Positions 7,966 through 16,873 of a DNA stretch of 64,000 nucleotides are shown here, piece by piece (positions within the stretch are counted from its first letter, which is position 1; the number at the start of each line of letters is the position of its first letter). The notes beneath the pieces are model-generated. The model did no database searches, was not told where the DNA came from, and saw only the letters and a program-made list of their open reading frames with translations. The position numbers and the translations under genes are program-made. This DNA comes from Clostridia bacterium (GTDB lineage: Bacteria > Bacillota > Clostridia > Christensenellales > Borkfalkiaceae), in contig JAFVRR010000011.1 of the NCBI GenBank assembly GCA_017504165.1, forward strand, positions 269,950-333,949, in the 5' to 3' direction.

Positions 7966-9122
7966 AAAAATATCTTATTGTACTATTTTTAGTTATAGTT
8001 AGTTTCATTATAAATTTAAACGTGGTTTTAGTTGAGGCAAAAGGGAACAACTACGATCAAACTATTAGTGAAATTTTAAACGGTATTGATGAATCGTTAT
8101 ATTTAGAGTTTAACGATGTTTTAAATGAATTCTTTAATGATAACTCTTCATTTAAAGAGCGTATTATTAAGTTTTTAACAGGTGAATTACACGTTGATAT
8201 AGCAAGTGTAAAACAATTAATTTTCAATAGAGTTAATCAATACGTAAAAGAATTTTTAAAAGTAGTTTGCTTAATATTGTTTATAGGAATATCGTGTACA
8301 GTACTAAATGGAATATTATCTAAAAACAACGATAATATCGAAAATAATACAATATTTTTTATTTTTTATATTTTAGTAGTTAGCATTGCGGGAAATCTAA
8401 TATCCAAATTTGTTATTAGTGCTAACGATGTAATTAAAAACTTATCTAAAACAACGGAACTTATATTCCCACTTTTATTTTCAGTATCGAGTTTATGTGG
8501 TAATTTAGGCGTGTCCGTATACAAACCGCTCACTGCGTTTATTTCTTACTTTTCTTCGGTTATAACTTCTAATTATCTACTTCCTATAATAGTATTTGGT
8601 GGGGTGAGTTTAATCGTTGGTAATTTAAGTCAAAACGTTAAAATTTCAGGGCTATCTAAAACTGTATTTTCTTTATTTAAATGGATTTTAGGAATTATCG
8701 TTATAGTTTATACTGTAATATTAAGTATACAAGGAATTGTGAACGCTAGTTATAATGGAATTTCGATTAAAATTTTAAAGTATGCAACGGGGTCAATCGT
8801 GCCTATTGTCGGTGGCTTTTTAAGTGGTGGAGTTGACGTTTTACTATCTTCTGCAATACTTATCAAAAACTCAATTGGTCTACTTAGCGTTATTTATCTA
8901 CTAATTGCAATTTTAGGTAAAGGTATTGCGTTTATATCAACTTCATTTTTATTAAAATTTGGAGCATCGATATGCGAGCCTATAATAGACAAAAGATTTT
9001 ACAATTTGCTTATTGGTATAGGCGACGTTATTAACTACCTGGCGTCTTTAATTTTTTTATCGGGATTTATGTACTTTATAACGATTATCGGCTTTATATT
9101 TTCAACAATTTCGGTGTTTTAA
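7962..9122 (+). CDS. spoIIIAE: stage III sporulation protein AE
   Basis: A 386-residue polytopic protein with a signal-like N-terminus (residues 4-26, ending VEAKG) followed by an extracytoplasmic amphipathic region and about seven membrane helices from residue 100 on. SpoIIIAE is the large membrane subunit of the SpoIIIA complex in the mother-cell membrane. It shares four bases with spoIIIAD and one with spoIIIAF. The segment YATGSIVPIVGGFLSGGVD is typical of the family. Confidence 0.93.
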   Translation: MKKYLIVLFLVIVSFIINLNVVLVEAKGNNYDQTISEILNGIDESLYLEFNDVLNEFFNDNSSFKERIIKFLTGELHVDIASVKQLIFNRVNQYVKEFLKVVCLILFIGISCTVLNGILSKNNDNIENNTIFFIFYILVVSIAGNLISKFVISANDVIKNLSKTTELIFPLLFSVSSLCGNLGVSVYKPLTAFISYFSSVITSNYLLPIIVFGGVSLIVGNLSQNVKISGLSKTVFSLFKWILGIIVIVYTVILSIQGIVNASYNGISIKILKYATGSIVPIVGGFLSGGVDVLLSSAILIKNSIGLLSVIYLLIAILGKGIAFISTSFLLKFGASICEPIIDKRFYNLLIGIGDVINYLASLIFLSGFMYFITIIGFIFSTISVF

Positions 9123-9568
9123 TGAAAGAATATTTATTATTAATCGTTTCCATTATTATATTTTTAAGTATATTTGAAGGGGTTTTGCCAAAAGGTAAGT
9201 TTGGTAATAGAGTAAAGGTAATAATTAGCATGGTTGTAGTTTTAGTTATACTAAATCCAATCGTTAGTATTTTCAATTCAAATTACGATTACTCCAACTC
9301 TTTAAATAGTAGTGAAGAATTTACAAGTTATCTAAACGAATATAAAAAAAGCACTATTGAAAAGGAAATTTCGTCAACTTTAACACTTGAAGGATATAAC
9401 GTGCTAAGCGTTAACGCAGTAGTTAACGGCAATGAAAATAAAGTTGAAATAATAATTAAAAAAGATGAATTATTAACTAGTGAAGAGCATATAGATAATT
9501 TAGAAAAAGCAAAACGTATAGTTATTGAACGTCTATATTTAAATGGTTGGGAGGTAGTAGTTGCCTAA
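9122..9568 (+). CDS. spoIIIAF: stage III sporulation protein AF
   Basis: A 148-residue protein with two N-terminal membrane helices (about 4-21 and 32-49) and a soluble alpha/beta domain carrying Lys/Glu-rich strands, the ring-building-motif layout of SpoIIIAF. The family hallmark of a Pro-containing loop between helices (GVLPKGKFG) and LNPIVSIF after helix two is seen. The stop lies inside the start region of spoIIIAG, eight bases of overlap. Confidence 0.9.
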   Translation: MKEYLLLIVSIIIFLSIFEGVLPKGKFGNRVKVIISMVVVLVILNPIVSIFNSNYDYSNSLNSSEEFTSYLNEYKKSTIEKEISSTLTLEGYNVLSVNAVVNGNENKVEIIIKKDELLTSEEHIDNLEKAKRIVIERLYLNGWEVVVA

Positions 9569-10043
9569 AGTTGAAAAGAAGGTTAAAAAGTTTAAATTAG
9601 AGTACTTTTTAATAATAATTTTAAGTTTAATAGCACTGGTTATATTCTTTTCTAGTTTTAGTGGTGGATCTACTTTTAACTTATTTAGTGATACTAAATC
9701 GGAAGAAAGTGTAGATATTGAAAGTAAACTTTCAAAACTTATATCTAATATCGATGGCGTTGGGAAATCTATAATAACCGTAAATTTAGATGGAAGTTTA
9801 GAAGAAATAGTTTTAAAAAATACCGAAACCGTTACTGAAAACGGCAAAACTATTACTACTGAAAACGCAGTGTTAATAAACGGAAAGCCTTACGTTGTTA
9901 AAGAAAAACCACCTAAGGTGTTAGGTGTGGTCGTAGTTTGTGAAGGGGCGGACAATATAAAGACAAAACTAGCAATAACGGAAGTTATAACTACTTGTTT
10001 AGAAGTTTCTTCCGATAATATAAGAATTTTAAAAATGAAGTAA
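9561..10043 (+). CDS. spoIIIAG: stage III sporulation protein AG
   Basis: A 160-residue bitopic protein: a Lys-rich N-terminus, one membrane helix at about 15-32, then a ring-forming extracytoplasmic domain (LSKLISNIDGVGKSIITVN onward). SpoIIIAG forms the large ring of the channel in the intermembrane space. The start is TTG at 9561, supported by GGGAGG eight bases upstream and by overlap with spoIIIAF; no ATG lies in a suitable position. The motif VLGVVVVCEGADN is characteristic. Confidence 0.92.
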   Translation: MPKVEKKVKKFKLEYFLIIILSLIALVIFFSSFSGGSTFNLFSDTKSEESVDIESKLSKLISNIDGVGKSIITVNLDGSLEEIVLKNTETVTENGKTITTENAVLINGKPYVVKEKPPKVLGVVVVCEGADNIKTKLAITEVITTCLEVSSDNIRILKMK

Positions 10044-10055
10044 AAGGAGAATTTT

Positions 10056-10523
10056 ATGAGCAAAAAGAAAAAAATTATCATTTTAAGTTGCATGATTGCA
10101 TTGTTGGCGGTTACCGCAGTTTGTAATTTTCTATTATCGGGTGATTCAGTTTACGATAATACTACGTCTACTGCGTATTTTTCCGAGTATAGGTCAGAGC
10201 GCTCTTCTTCTAGAAACGAACAAATTTTGCAATTAGACAAAATTATTGCCGAAAGTCAAGAAGACTCTGAAGTTAGAGAAACTGCATTAACACAAAAAAT
10301 GCAACTAACTATGCTTACAGAACAAGAACTTAAACTTGAAACTTTAATTAAGGCGTATGGGTATGAAGAAGTTGTAGTTACAATGAGTATTACTTCGCCT
10401 AACGTTAGCGTTATAGTAAAAAACGATACCTTTGACCAAGCCGATGCGGTTAAAATTTACAATTTATTAACTCAAGAAACGCAAGTTGACTCTGAAAATA
10501 TAAATATTATTCCGTATATTTAA
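10056..10523 (+). CDS. spoIIIAH: stage III sporulation protein AH
   Basis: A 155-residue bitopic protein with a Lys-rich cytoplasmic start, one membrane helix (about 7-26) and an extracytoplasmic YscJ-like ring domain; in Bacillus this partner docks with forespore SpoIIQ. AAGGAG precedes the ATG. It ends the operon; no clear terminator separates it from yqhY, which has its own extended -10 promoter. No spoIIQ is in the window. Confidence 0.92.
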   Translation: MSKKKKIIILSCMIALLAVTAVCNFLLSGDSVYDNTTSTAYFSEYRSERSSSRNEQILQLDKIIAESQEDSEVRETALTQKMQLTMLTEQELKLETLIKAYGYEEVVVTMSITSPNVSVIVKNDTFDQADAVKIYNLLTQETQVDSENINIIPYI

Positions 10524-10552
10524 AAAAAACGCTATGTAATTTTAAAAATATG

Positions 10553-10561
10553 TGCTATAAT
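10553..10561 (+). promoter_or_regulatory. extended -10 promoter for yqhY
   Basis: TGC directly before TATAAT (10556-10561) makes an extended -10 element. No good -35 hexamer is seen 17 bp upstream. It lies about 40 bases before the yqhY ATG and would allow expression of yqhY independent of sporulation. Confidence 0.55.
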
Positions 10562-10601
10562 AACACTGTATAAATATATTTATATTTAAAGTGAGGTTGT
10601 T

Positions 10602-10943
10602 ATGGCTATATACAAACGTAATAATTCCGAAAGAAAAGGTAAGGTAACTTACAATACAGGCATCGTAAAAGGCATAGTTGCACTTGCGATTTCAGAAGTT
10701 GCCGGCGTTGCGCTTAAAACGGGGAAACAAGATAAAGTCAATCTTATTAAAGTTAATTTCAATGAAGACGTTTTGAATATCGAACTTTCAATTGACGTTA
10801 TTTACGGCTACAACGTTCCTGACGTTGCGTATAACGTTCAACAATGCGTAAAACATAACGTTGAATCAATGTCTAAATACAAAGTAGACACTGTTGACGT
10901 TTTTGTTAGTGGCGTAATTTTTGACGGAAATCACGTTGATTAA
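10602..10943 (+). CDS. yqhY: Asp23/Gls24 family protein (YqhY-like)
   Basis: A 113-residue envelope-stress-type protein of the Asp23/Gls24 family (residues about 15-108). The strands GKVTYNTGIVKGIVALAISEVAGVAL and DVAYNVQQCVKHNVESM fit the family. In Bacillus YqhY sits between accBC and nusB and is linked to acetyl-CoA carboxylase activity. Here accB and accC are absent from that place, so the gene is the first after spoIIIAH. It carries GTGAGG before the ATG and is followed by a strong terminator. Confidence 0.88.
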   Translation: MAIYKRNNSERKGKVTYNTGIVKGIVALAISEVAGVALKTGKQDKVNLIKVNFNEDVLNIELSIDVIYGYNVPDVAYNVQQCVKHNVESMSKYKVDTVDVFVSGVIFDGNHVD

Positions 10944-10946
10944 AAA

Positions 10947-10982
10947 CTGTCGCACAAAATTTGTGCGACGGTTTATTGTTTT
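10947..10982 (+). terminator. intrinsic terminator after yqhY
   Basis: Long GC-containing inverted repeat: CTGTCGCAC (from 10948) pairs with GTGCGACGG (to 10971), extended inward by A/T pairs, followed by a T-rich tail. The next gene, nusB, begins 15 bases later, so some read-through or a start inside this region must feed the nusB operon. Confidence 0.8.
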
Positions 10983-10996
10983 AAAAAAGGTGCAGT

Positions 10997-11404
10997 ATGA
11001 GAAAGGATGCTAGAGAAGCGGTTTACAAATTATTATTTAGTAACCAATTTAACGATAAGTTTGATGATGATTTTAAAAACTATATCTACTTAGATTGCAA
11101 TTTATCTAAAGAAGATATAACGTTTGCCGATGAACTTATCGATAATTTTTATAAGAATGAAGAGGAAATAAATCAATTAATTGCAGAACTATCTAAAGGT
11201 TATAAATTAGATAGGATTTTTGTTACGGACAAGTGTGCTATGCAAATAGCAATTTGCGAAATTACTTATCTTAAAAATATTCCTATTATCGTTTCGATTT
11301 CAGAGGCTATGGAACTTGTTAGAAAATATTCTACGCCAGAAAGTCCAAATTTCGTTAACGGTATACTTGCAGAATATAAAAAACGCGTAGAGGAAAAGAA
11401 ATGA
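10997..11404 (+). CDS. nusB: transcription antitermination factor NusB
   Basis: A 135-residue all-helical RNA-binding protein that joins NusE at boxA of rRNA operons. The N-terminal ARExVYKLLFS pattern and the C-terminal segments AICEITYLKNIP and SISEAMELVRKYSTPESPNFVNG are diagnostic. It begins the nusB-folD-ispA-tlyA-nadK-argR-recN run and overlaps folD by four bases. Confidence 0.95.
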   Translation: MRKDAREAVYKLLFSNQFNDKFDDDFKNYIYLDCNLSKEDITFADELIDNFYKNEEEINQLIAELSKGYKLDRIFVTDKCAMQIAICEITYLKNIPIIVSISEAMELVRKYSTPESPNFVNGILAEYKKRVEEKK

Positions 11405-12258
11405 TTTTATTAAACGGTAAAGAGTTTTCTTTAAAATTTAAAGATAATTTAAAAGAAAAAATAGAAAAAGTTAAAGAAAAGTATAACGTAACTCCTGGGC
11501 TTGCGGTAGTTATAATTGGTAACGACCCTGCGTCTGAAATTTACGTAAGAAATAAAATCAAAGGCGCGGAATACGTAGGCATGAACTCATTTACTGTTCG
11601 TTTACCTGAAGAAATTTCTCAAGAAGAAGCGGAAAACGAAGTTTATAAACTTGCCGTTAATCCAGACGTTGACGGTATTATCGTTCAACTTCCACTTCCT
11701 AAAAAATTTGATACGGCGCCAATTCTTAGTAAAATTCCAGTAGAAAAAGACGTTGACGGACTTTGCTCACAAAATCTTGGAAAACTTCTCGTTGGGGAAG
11801 ACGCTCTTATTTCGTGCACACCTAACGGAATTATTGAACTTTTAAAAGGTTATAATATTGATTTTAACGGTAAACACGCCGTTGTTATTGGTAGAAGTAA
11901 CATGGTAGGTAAGCCAATTTCTATCCTTTTACAAAAGGAAAACGCTACCGTTACAATGTGTCATTCTAGAACTGTTAATATAGAAAATTACACTAAACAA
12001 GCAGACATTTTAGTAGTAGCCATTGGTAAAGATAGATTTGTAACCGGCGATATGGTCAAAGAAGGTGCAGTTGTAGTTGACGTTGGTATGAATAGGGTTG
12101 ACGGTAAACTTTACGGCGACGTTGACTTTGAAACCGTCAAAGAAAAAGCGTCTTATATTACGCCAGTGCCAGGTGGTGTTGGCCCTATGACGGTTACTAT
12201 GCTTTTATATAATTCTTACGTTGCTTGTTTAAGAAATAGGGGAATAAATGAACTTTAA
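11401..12258 (+). CDS. folD: bifunctional methylene-THF dehydrogenase / cyclohydrolase
   Basis: Interconverts 5,10-methylene-, methenyl- and 10-formyl-THF. The 285-residue length is standard. Diagnostic segments: SEIYVRNKIKGAEYVGM with the catalytic Lys, DGIIVQLPLPKKF, PVEKDVDGLC, and the Rossmann motif VVIGRSNMVGKP, ending ITPVPGGVGPMTVTML. The xseA and xseB genes that usually follow in Firmicutes are absent here; ispA follows with an 11-base overlap. Confidence 0.97.
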   Translation: MILLNGKEFSLKFKDNLKEKIEKVKEKYNVTPGLAVVIIGNDPASEIYVRNKIKGAEYVGMNSFTVRLPEEISQEEAENEVYKLAVNPDVDGIIVQLPLPKKFDTAPILSKIPVEKDVDGLCSQNLGKLLVGEDALISCTPNGIIELLKGYNIDFNGKHAVVIGRSNMVGKPISILLQKENATVTMCHSRTVNIENYTKQADILVVAIGKDRFVTGDMVKEGAVVVDVGMNRVDGKLYGDVDFETVKEKASYITPVPGGVGPMTVTMLLYNSYVACLRNRGINEL

Positions 12259-13114
12259 AAAGATTTACGATGAATATAAAAGTTATTTTGAAATAGAACT
12301 TAAAAAATCTACCGATACTTTTATAGGAACGGAAGAAAATTTAATAAGTGCAATGAAGTATAGCCTACTTGCAGGCGGTAAGCGTTTTAGACCAGTTTTA
12401 ATGCTTATGGTTAGTGACGTTTTAGGGGTTAATAGGCAAACTATTTTGCCTTTTGCTATCGCTTTAGAGTATATTCATACCTATTCTTTAATTCACGATG
12501 ATTTACCTAGTATGGATAATGACGATTTAAGAAGGGGAAAGCCAACTAATCACGTCGTTTACGGCGAAGATATGGCTATTCTTGCAGGGGATGCTCTTTT
12601 AAATAAGGCGTACGAAATCGTTTTTAGAAACGTTGGTAGTGTTTACAGTATAAATGCTAGTAGAATTTTATCGACTTTTGCAGGTATGAACGGCATGGTG
12701 GGTGGTCAAGCCTACGATATTAAAAACACGTCATACCCACAAACGATAGAAACTTTACAAAAAATTCACGAAAATAAAACTGGTAAGTTAATAACGGCAT
12801 CAGTTGTAATCCCAAGTTGTTTTGCGGGCGATGAGCATTTTTTAGAACTTAAAGAATATGGCGAAAAATTAGGTTTGTTATTCCAAATTACCGACGATTT
12901 GCTTGATTTTACTTCTTCTACTGAAGAAATGGGCAAAAACGTTAATAAAGACTTTAACGCTAATAAACTTACTTACGTTACCTTACTTGGCGAAAAAAAG
13001 GCGCTAGAATTTGCCGAAACCACACTTAACGACGCGTTAATTGCAATTAAAAATATAAAGAATAACGAAGTTTTAGTTGAACTTGCTAAATACGTAATCA
13101 ACCGTAAGAATTAA
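12248..13114 (+). CDS. ispA: polyprenyl (farnesyl/geranylgeranyl) diphosphate synthase
   Basis: Condenses IPP with allylic diphosphates. The first Asp-rich motif reads IHDDLPSMDNDDLRRGKPTN and the second ITDDLLDFT; the GGKRFRP substrate-binding segment is near residue 40. At 288 residues it fits the farnesyl-type enzymes. It supplies the precursor for undecaprenyl-PP and quinones, using IPP/DMAPP from the MEP pathway that starts with Dxs. The usual neighbour dxs is missing between this gene and tlyA. Confidence 0.95.
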   Translation: MNFKKIYDEYKSYFEIELKKSTDTFIGTEENLISAMKYSLLAGGKRFRPVLMLMVSDVLGVNRQTILPFAIALEYIHTYSLIHDDLPSMDNDDLRRGKPTNHVVYGEDMAILAGDALLNKAYEIVFRNVGSVYSINASRILSTFAGMNGMVGGQAYDIKNTSYPQTIETLQKIHENKTGKLITASVVIPSCFAGDEHFLELKEYGEKLGLLFQITDDLLDFTSSTEEMGKNVNKDFNANKLTYVTLLGEKKALEFAETTLNDALIAIKNIKNNEVLVELAKYVINRKN

Positions 13115-13115
13115 A

Positions 13116-13874
13116 ATGAGATTAGATACATTTTTATTTGAAAACGACCTTTTCCCATCTAGAACAAAAGCGATGGACGCAATAAAAGAGGGGTTAGTAT
13201 TATACAACGGAAAAGTTGCAAAATGCTCACAAGACGTTTCTTCATTCAATGGAATAGAAATATTAAATAGAGAAACTAATTTCGTTTCAAACGGCGGATA
13301 TAAACTAGAAAAAGCATTAAATGACTTTAACTTTTCACCAACTAATTTAGTCTGTGCGGATATCGGCGCTTCTAACGGAGGATTTACCGATTGTTTGTTA
13401 AAGCGTGGCGCTAATAAAGTTTTCGCAATTGACGTTAACAGTTCACAGTTAGACCCTTCGTTATTATGCGATAAGGTTGTTGTTGTAGATAATTGCAACG
13501 CTAGATTTTTAACTAATGAAACTCTTGGCGAAAGGGTAGATTTGGTCGTTTGCGACGTAAGTTTTATTTCATTAAAATACGTCTTGCCGGCAGTAAATAG
13601 CATTTTAAAGGACAATGGTACGGCACTAATGCTTATAAAACCACAATTTGAATGCGGTAAAGAGTATCTTGGAAATAGTGGAATAGTTAAAAGCAAGCAA
13701 GCGAGAATTTCCGCTTGTTTAGATATATATAATTTTTCTTTAAATTTAGGCTTAATACCAATAAATATTACAAACGCGCCTATCAAAGAAAAGAAAAATA
13801 TAGAATACGTTATTATGTTAAAAAAAGGCAAAATCGAGCCTTTTTCTCAAAATAAGATATACGACCTTGTATAG
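13116..13874 (+). CDS. tlyA: TlyA family rRNA (cytidine-2'-O)-methyltransferase
   Basis: A 252-residue protein with an N-terminal S4 RNA-binding domain (about 1-60; MRLDTFLFENDLFPSRTKA) joined to a FtsJ-like SAM methyltransferase domain, in which DIGASNGGFTDCLLKRGA is the SAM-binding loop and LIKPQFECGKE carries the catalytic Lys. TlyA homologues 2'-O-methylate rRNA and affect capreomycin sensitivity. It starts one base after the ispA stop and precedes nadK. Confidence 0.92.
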   Translation: MRLDTFLFENDLFPSRTKAMDAIKEGLVLYNGKVAKCSQDVSSFNGIEILNRETNFVSNGGYKLEKALNDFNFSPTNLVCADIGASNGGFTDCLLKRGANKVFAIDVNSSQLDPSLLCDKVVVVDNCNARFLTNETLGERVDLVVCDVSFISLKYVLPAVNSILKDNGTALMLIKPQFECGKEYLGNSGIVKSKQARISACLDIYNFSLNLGLIPINITNAPIKEKKNIEYVIMLKKGKIEPFSQNKIYDLV

Positions 13875-13885
13875 AGGAGTGAATT

Positions 13886-14695
13886 ATGAAAGTAGGTATT
13901 TTTATAAATACAACTAAAAGTGAAGCGAATAAAGCGGCTAATCTCTTTAGCAAAATGCTTTTAGAAAACGGTATAGAATCTAAAGTCGTAAACTTGAAGT
14001 CAGACTGTAAAAACGTAGACGTTATCGCTGTTTTTGGCGGTGACGGAACTATTTTATCAGTAGTAGATTTTGCTATAGAATACGATATTCCTATTTTTGC
14101 GGTAAACGAGGGTACTTTAGGGTTTTTATCTACTATTGAAAGTAATGAACTTTCTTCCGCAATTGACATTATAAAAAATACGGAAAATATTCAAAAACGT
14201 TCGGTTATAAAGGTAGTTTATAATAATTCTAGTTATTACGCTCTAAACGAAGTAGTTGTTCAAAGAATAATTACCGGTAAATTTATGGCGGGTATTTGTA
14301 AACTTTCATTAGATATTAACAACCAATTCGTAGATAAATATAACGTTGATGGTTTGATTATTTCAACTCCAACAGGCTCTACTGCATATTCTCTATCGGC
14401 GGGTGGCTCTATTTTGTCGCCGGAACTTTCAGCATTTATAGCAACGCCAATTTGCCCGCACTCACTTCATAATAGGCCTATCGTTTATCCTGATAATTAT
14501 CAAGCAAAAATCAATATTTTAGAAAATAATACTAAAATAGGTTTATTCGTTGACGGTAAATTTATTAAAGAAGTTAAATCTAACGATGCTATTACTATTC
14601 AAAAAAGTAGAAGAATGGTTAAATTCTACAAATCTAATGAAGAATTCTTCAAAAAATTACTTATTAAACTTAATAAATGGAGTGAAACGAAATAA
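13886..14695 (+). CDS. nadK: NAD kinase
   Basis: Phosphorylates NAD to NADP. The 269-residue protein has the GGDGT motif (FGGDGTILSVVDFA), NEGTLGFLS and STPTGSTAYSLSAGGSI, which together define the family. Position between tlyA and argR matches many Clostridia. GAGG lies about seven bases before the ATG. Its stop overlaps the argR ATG by one base. Confidence 0.96.
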   Translation: MKVGIFINTTKSEANKAANLFSKMLLENGIESKVVNLKSDCKNVDVIAVFGGDGTILSVVDFAIEYDIPIFAVNEGTLGFLSTIESNELSSAIDIIKNTENIQKRSVIKVVYNNSSYYALNEVVVQRIITGKFMAGICKLSLDINNQFVDKYNVDGLIISTPTGSTAYSLSAGGSILSPELSAFIATPICPHSLHNRPIVYPDNYQAKINILENNTKIGLFVDGKFIKEVKSNDAITIQKSRRMVKFYKSNEEFFKKLLIKLNKWSETK

Positions 14696-15159
14696 TGACT
14701 ATATCTAACCGTCGTAATAGAATAAAAGAAATTATAACTTCACAAGTTATATGCAAGCAAGAAGAACTTGCAAAAGTTTTAAATGATGAAGGTTATTCCG
14801 TTACTCAGGCCACCGTTTCTAGAGATATTAAAGAACTTGGTTTAATTAAAATAAAAGACTTAGAAACTAAAAAATCTAAATATTCATTGCCAAAGGCAAA
14901 GCCTGCTCATGAAGTTACCGATGAAAAGGTTATAACTTTATTAAAAACGTTTATTATTTCAGTTGAGGCTGCTAAGAATTTAATCGTTGTAAAAACTTTA
15001 ACGGGTAACGGCTCTGCATGTGGTATGGCTATTGATAAATTAATGCCTGAGGGTGTAGTTGGGAGTATTGCGGGTGATGATACTTTACTAATCGTTACAC
15101 ATGATGACGAAACTGCAAATAACGTTGTAGATTATATTAAGGAAATTGTTGAATTATGA
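14695..15159 (+). CDS. argR: arginine repressor ArgR/AhrC
   Basis: A 154-residue regulator with an N-terminal winged helix (TQATVSRDIKELGLIK is the recognition helix region) and a C-terminal hexamerisation/arginine-binding domain ending in VGSIAGDDTLLIV with the arginine-binding Asp pair. In Firmicutes argR regularly precedes recN. No arginine biosynthesis gene is in the window, so its targets are elsewhere. The stop overlaps recN by four bases. Confidence 0.94.
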   Translation: MTISNRRNRIKEIITSQVICKQEELAKVLNDEGYSVTQATVSRDIKELGLIKIKDLETKKSKYSLPKAKPAHEVTDEKVITLLKTFIISVEAAKNLIVVKTLTGNGSACGMAIDKLMPEGVVGSIAGDDTLLIVTHDDETANNVVDYIKEIVEL

Positions 15160-16841
15160 TTTTATCCTTAAAACTCAAAAATATAGCACTTGTTGAGAGT
15201 GCGGAAATAGAGTTTAATAAAGGTTTAAACGTTTTATCGGGCGAAACTGGCGCGGGTAAAACGGTCATTATTAGCGCTGTTAACTTTGCTCTTGGCGGGA
15301 AAGCGGATAAAACTATGATAAGGCATGGCGAAACGTACTCTGAAACGGAAGTTACTTTCGATATATCTAATAATAGCGATGCTAAAGAGGTTTTATCTTC
15401 CTTTCTTATCGATGCAGACGACGATATCGTTATAGTTAAAAGGCGTTTGACTTTAGAGGGTAAGTCTACCATTATAATTAACGGAAACTCCGTTAATTTA
15501 ACGATGCTAAAAAATTTAACTAGTACACTTTGCGATATTTACGGACAAAGTGAACATTATTCGTTACTTAGTAGCGCTAATCAATTAAAAGTTTTAGATA
15601 AATATATTGGCAGTGAAGTTATTTCATTAAAAGAAGAAATTTCGCCTATCATTTCAAAAATAAAAGAACTAAACGCCATACTAGAAAATTCTGGTGGAAG
15701 TGAGCGTGATAGGGAATTAAAATTAGATTTACTTTCGTATCAAATTAACGAAATTGAAAAAGCAGACCTTCAAGAAAACGAAGAGGAAGAACTAGAAGAA
15801 AAGCGTAAAATTTTACATAATATTGAAAAAATTGGCGAGGTATTATCTACTGTAAACGCAATTTTTACAGAAGATAATCAAGCTGTCGATATGATATCGA
15901 CCGCATACGGCAAACTTAATTCTATAAGTTCGTTTAGCGAAGAATATTCTGCGCTTGCAGAGCGCGTGTACTCACTTAAAGCGGAACTTGACGACGTTTC
16001 TAGCGAAATTGAAAATAGTTTAGATAATCTTAATTTTGACGAAGAAGAAAATCAAAGAATTAACGAAAGATTAGATTTAATTAGAAGTTTAAAGAGAAAA
16101 TACGGTAATGATTATTTTGAGATAATATCCTATTTAGAAAAATCCAAAGAAGAATACGATGCCTTGTTAAATTTTGAAAAAATACACTCTAAAGCATCTA
16201 AAGACCTTGAAGAAAACTATCAGACTTTATCAAAACTATATTCTAAACTTTCAAAATTAAGAGTAACTAAGGCGAAAGAATTTTCTTCTAAAATTGAAGT
16301 GGAACTTAAAACTTTAGGTATGAAAAGCGCAAGGTTTAATATCAGCGTTTTACCTAATGAAAATGATAGAGTTTTATCGATAAACGGTATTGATAACGTA
16401 GAATTTACCTTTAGCGCAAATGCGGGTGAACCACTTAAAACAATGTCAAAAATTATAAGTGGTGGTGAAATGAGCAGGTTTATGCTTGCAATGAAAATTG
16501 TTTCTTCGGATAACTCGGGTAGTTATATTTTTGATGAAATCGATAGTGGTATATCGGGTGACGTTGCTAAAATTGTAGCCGAAAAATTTGCGGTTTTATC
16601 TAAAAATATACAAATTATTACAATTTCACACTTACCGCAAATAGTATCGTATGGAGACGTTTCGTTTAAGATTGAAAAAATAGACGATGGCAGTACGACG
16701 AAAACTAACGTTATACCGCTTGACTACGATGGAAAGATTAAAGAAATAGTCAGAATTATCGGTGGAGACGGTAGTGACGTGTCTTATAATCACGCTAAAG
16801 AACTTATTGATAAAGCAAATAAATTTAAATTAACCATATAG
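15156..16841 (+). CDS. recN: DNA repair protein RecN
   Basis: An SMC-like ATPase that acts at double-strand breaks. N-terminal Walker A LSGETGAGKTVIISAV near residue 30, long coiled-coil arms (about 160-370), ABC signature ISGGEMSRFMLA, Walker B YIFDEIDSGISG, and a C-terminal ISHLPQI switch. At 561 residues it has the family length. In most spore-formers recN is followed by spoIVB and spo0A; here a bidirectional terminator and an unrelated XRE gene follow. Confidence 0.96.
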   Translation: MILSLKLKNIALVESAEIEFNKGLNVLSGETGAGKTVIISAVNFALGGKADKTMIRHGETYSETEVTFDISNNSDAKEVLSSFLIDADDDIVIVKRRLTLEGKSTIIINGNSVNLTMLKNLTSTLCDIYGQSEHYSLLSSANQLKVLDKYIGSEVISLKEEISPIISKIKELNAILENSGGSERDRELKLDLLSYQINEIEKADLQENEEEELEEKRKILHNIEKIGEVLSTVNAIFTEDNQAVDMISTAYGKLNSISSFSEEYSALAERVYSLKAELDDVSSEIENSLDNLNFDEEENQRINERLDLIRSLKRKYGNDYFEIISYLEKSKEEYDALLNFEKIHSKASKDLEENYQTLSKLYSKLSKLRVTKAKEFSSKIEVELKTLGMKSARFNISVLPNENDRVLSINGIDNVEFTFSANAGEPLKTMSKIISGGEMSRFMLAMKIVSSDNSGSYIFDEIDSGISGDVAKIVAEKFAVLSKNIQIITISHLPQIVSYGDVSFKIEKIDDGSTTKTNVIPLDYDGKIKEIVRIIGGDGSDVSYNHAKELIDKANKFKLTI

Positions 16842-16868
16842 AAAAGCCGTGCTAATTGCACGGCTTTT
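16842..16868. terminator. bidirectional terminator between recN and the XRE gene
   Basis: Perfect 11-bp stem AAAAGCCGTGC / GCACGGCTTTT with a TAATT loop. The A and T runs on either side let it serve both the recN transcript and the convergent regulator gene. Confidence 0.9.
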
Positions 16869-16873
16869 CTATA

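Noticed and set aside
13073..13831. 252-codon frame on the - strand opposite tlyA
   Set aside because: The + strand frame encodes an unambiguous S4/FtsJ protein; the antisense frame reflects codon bias.
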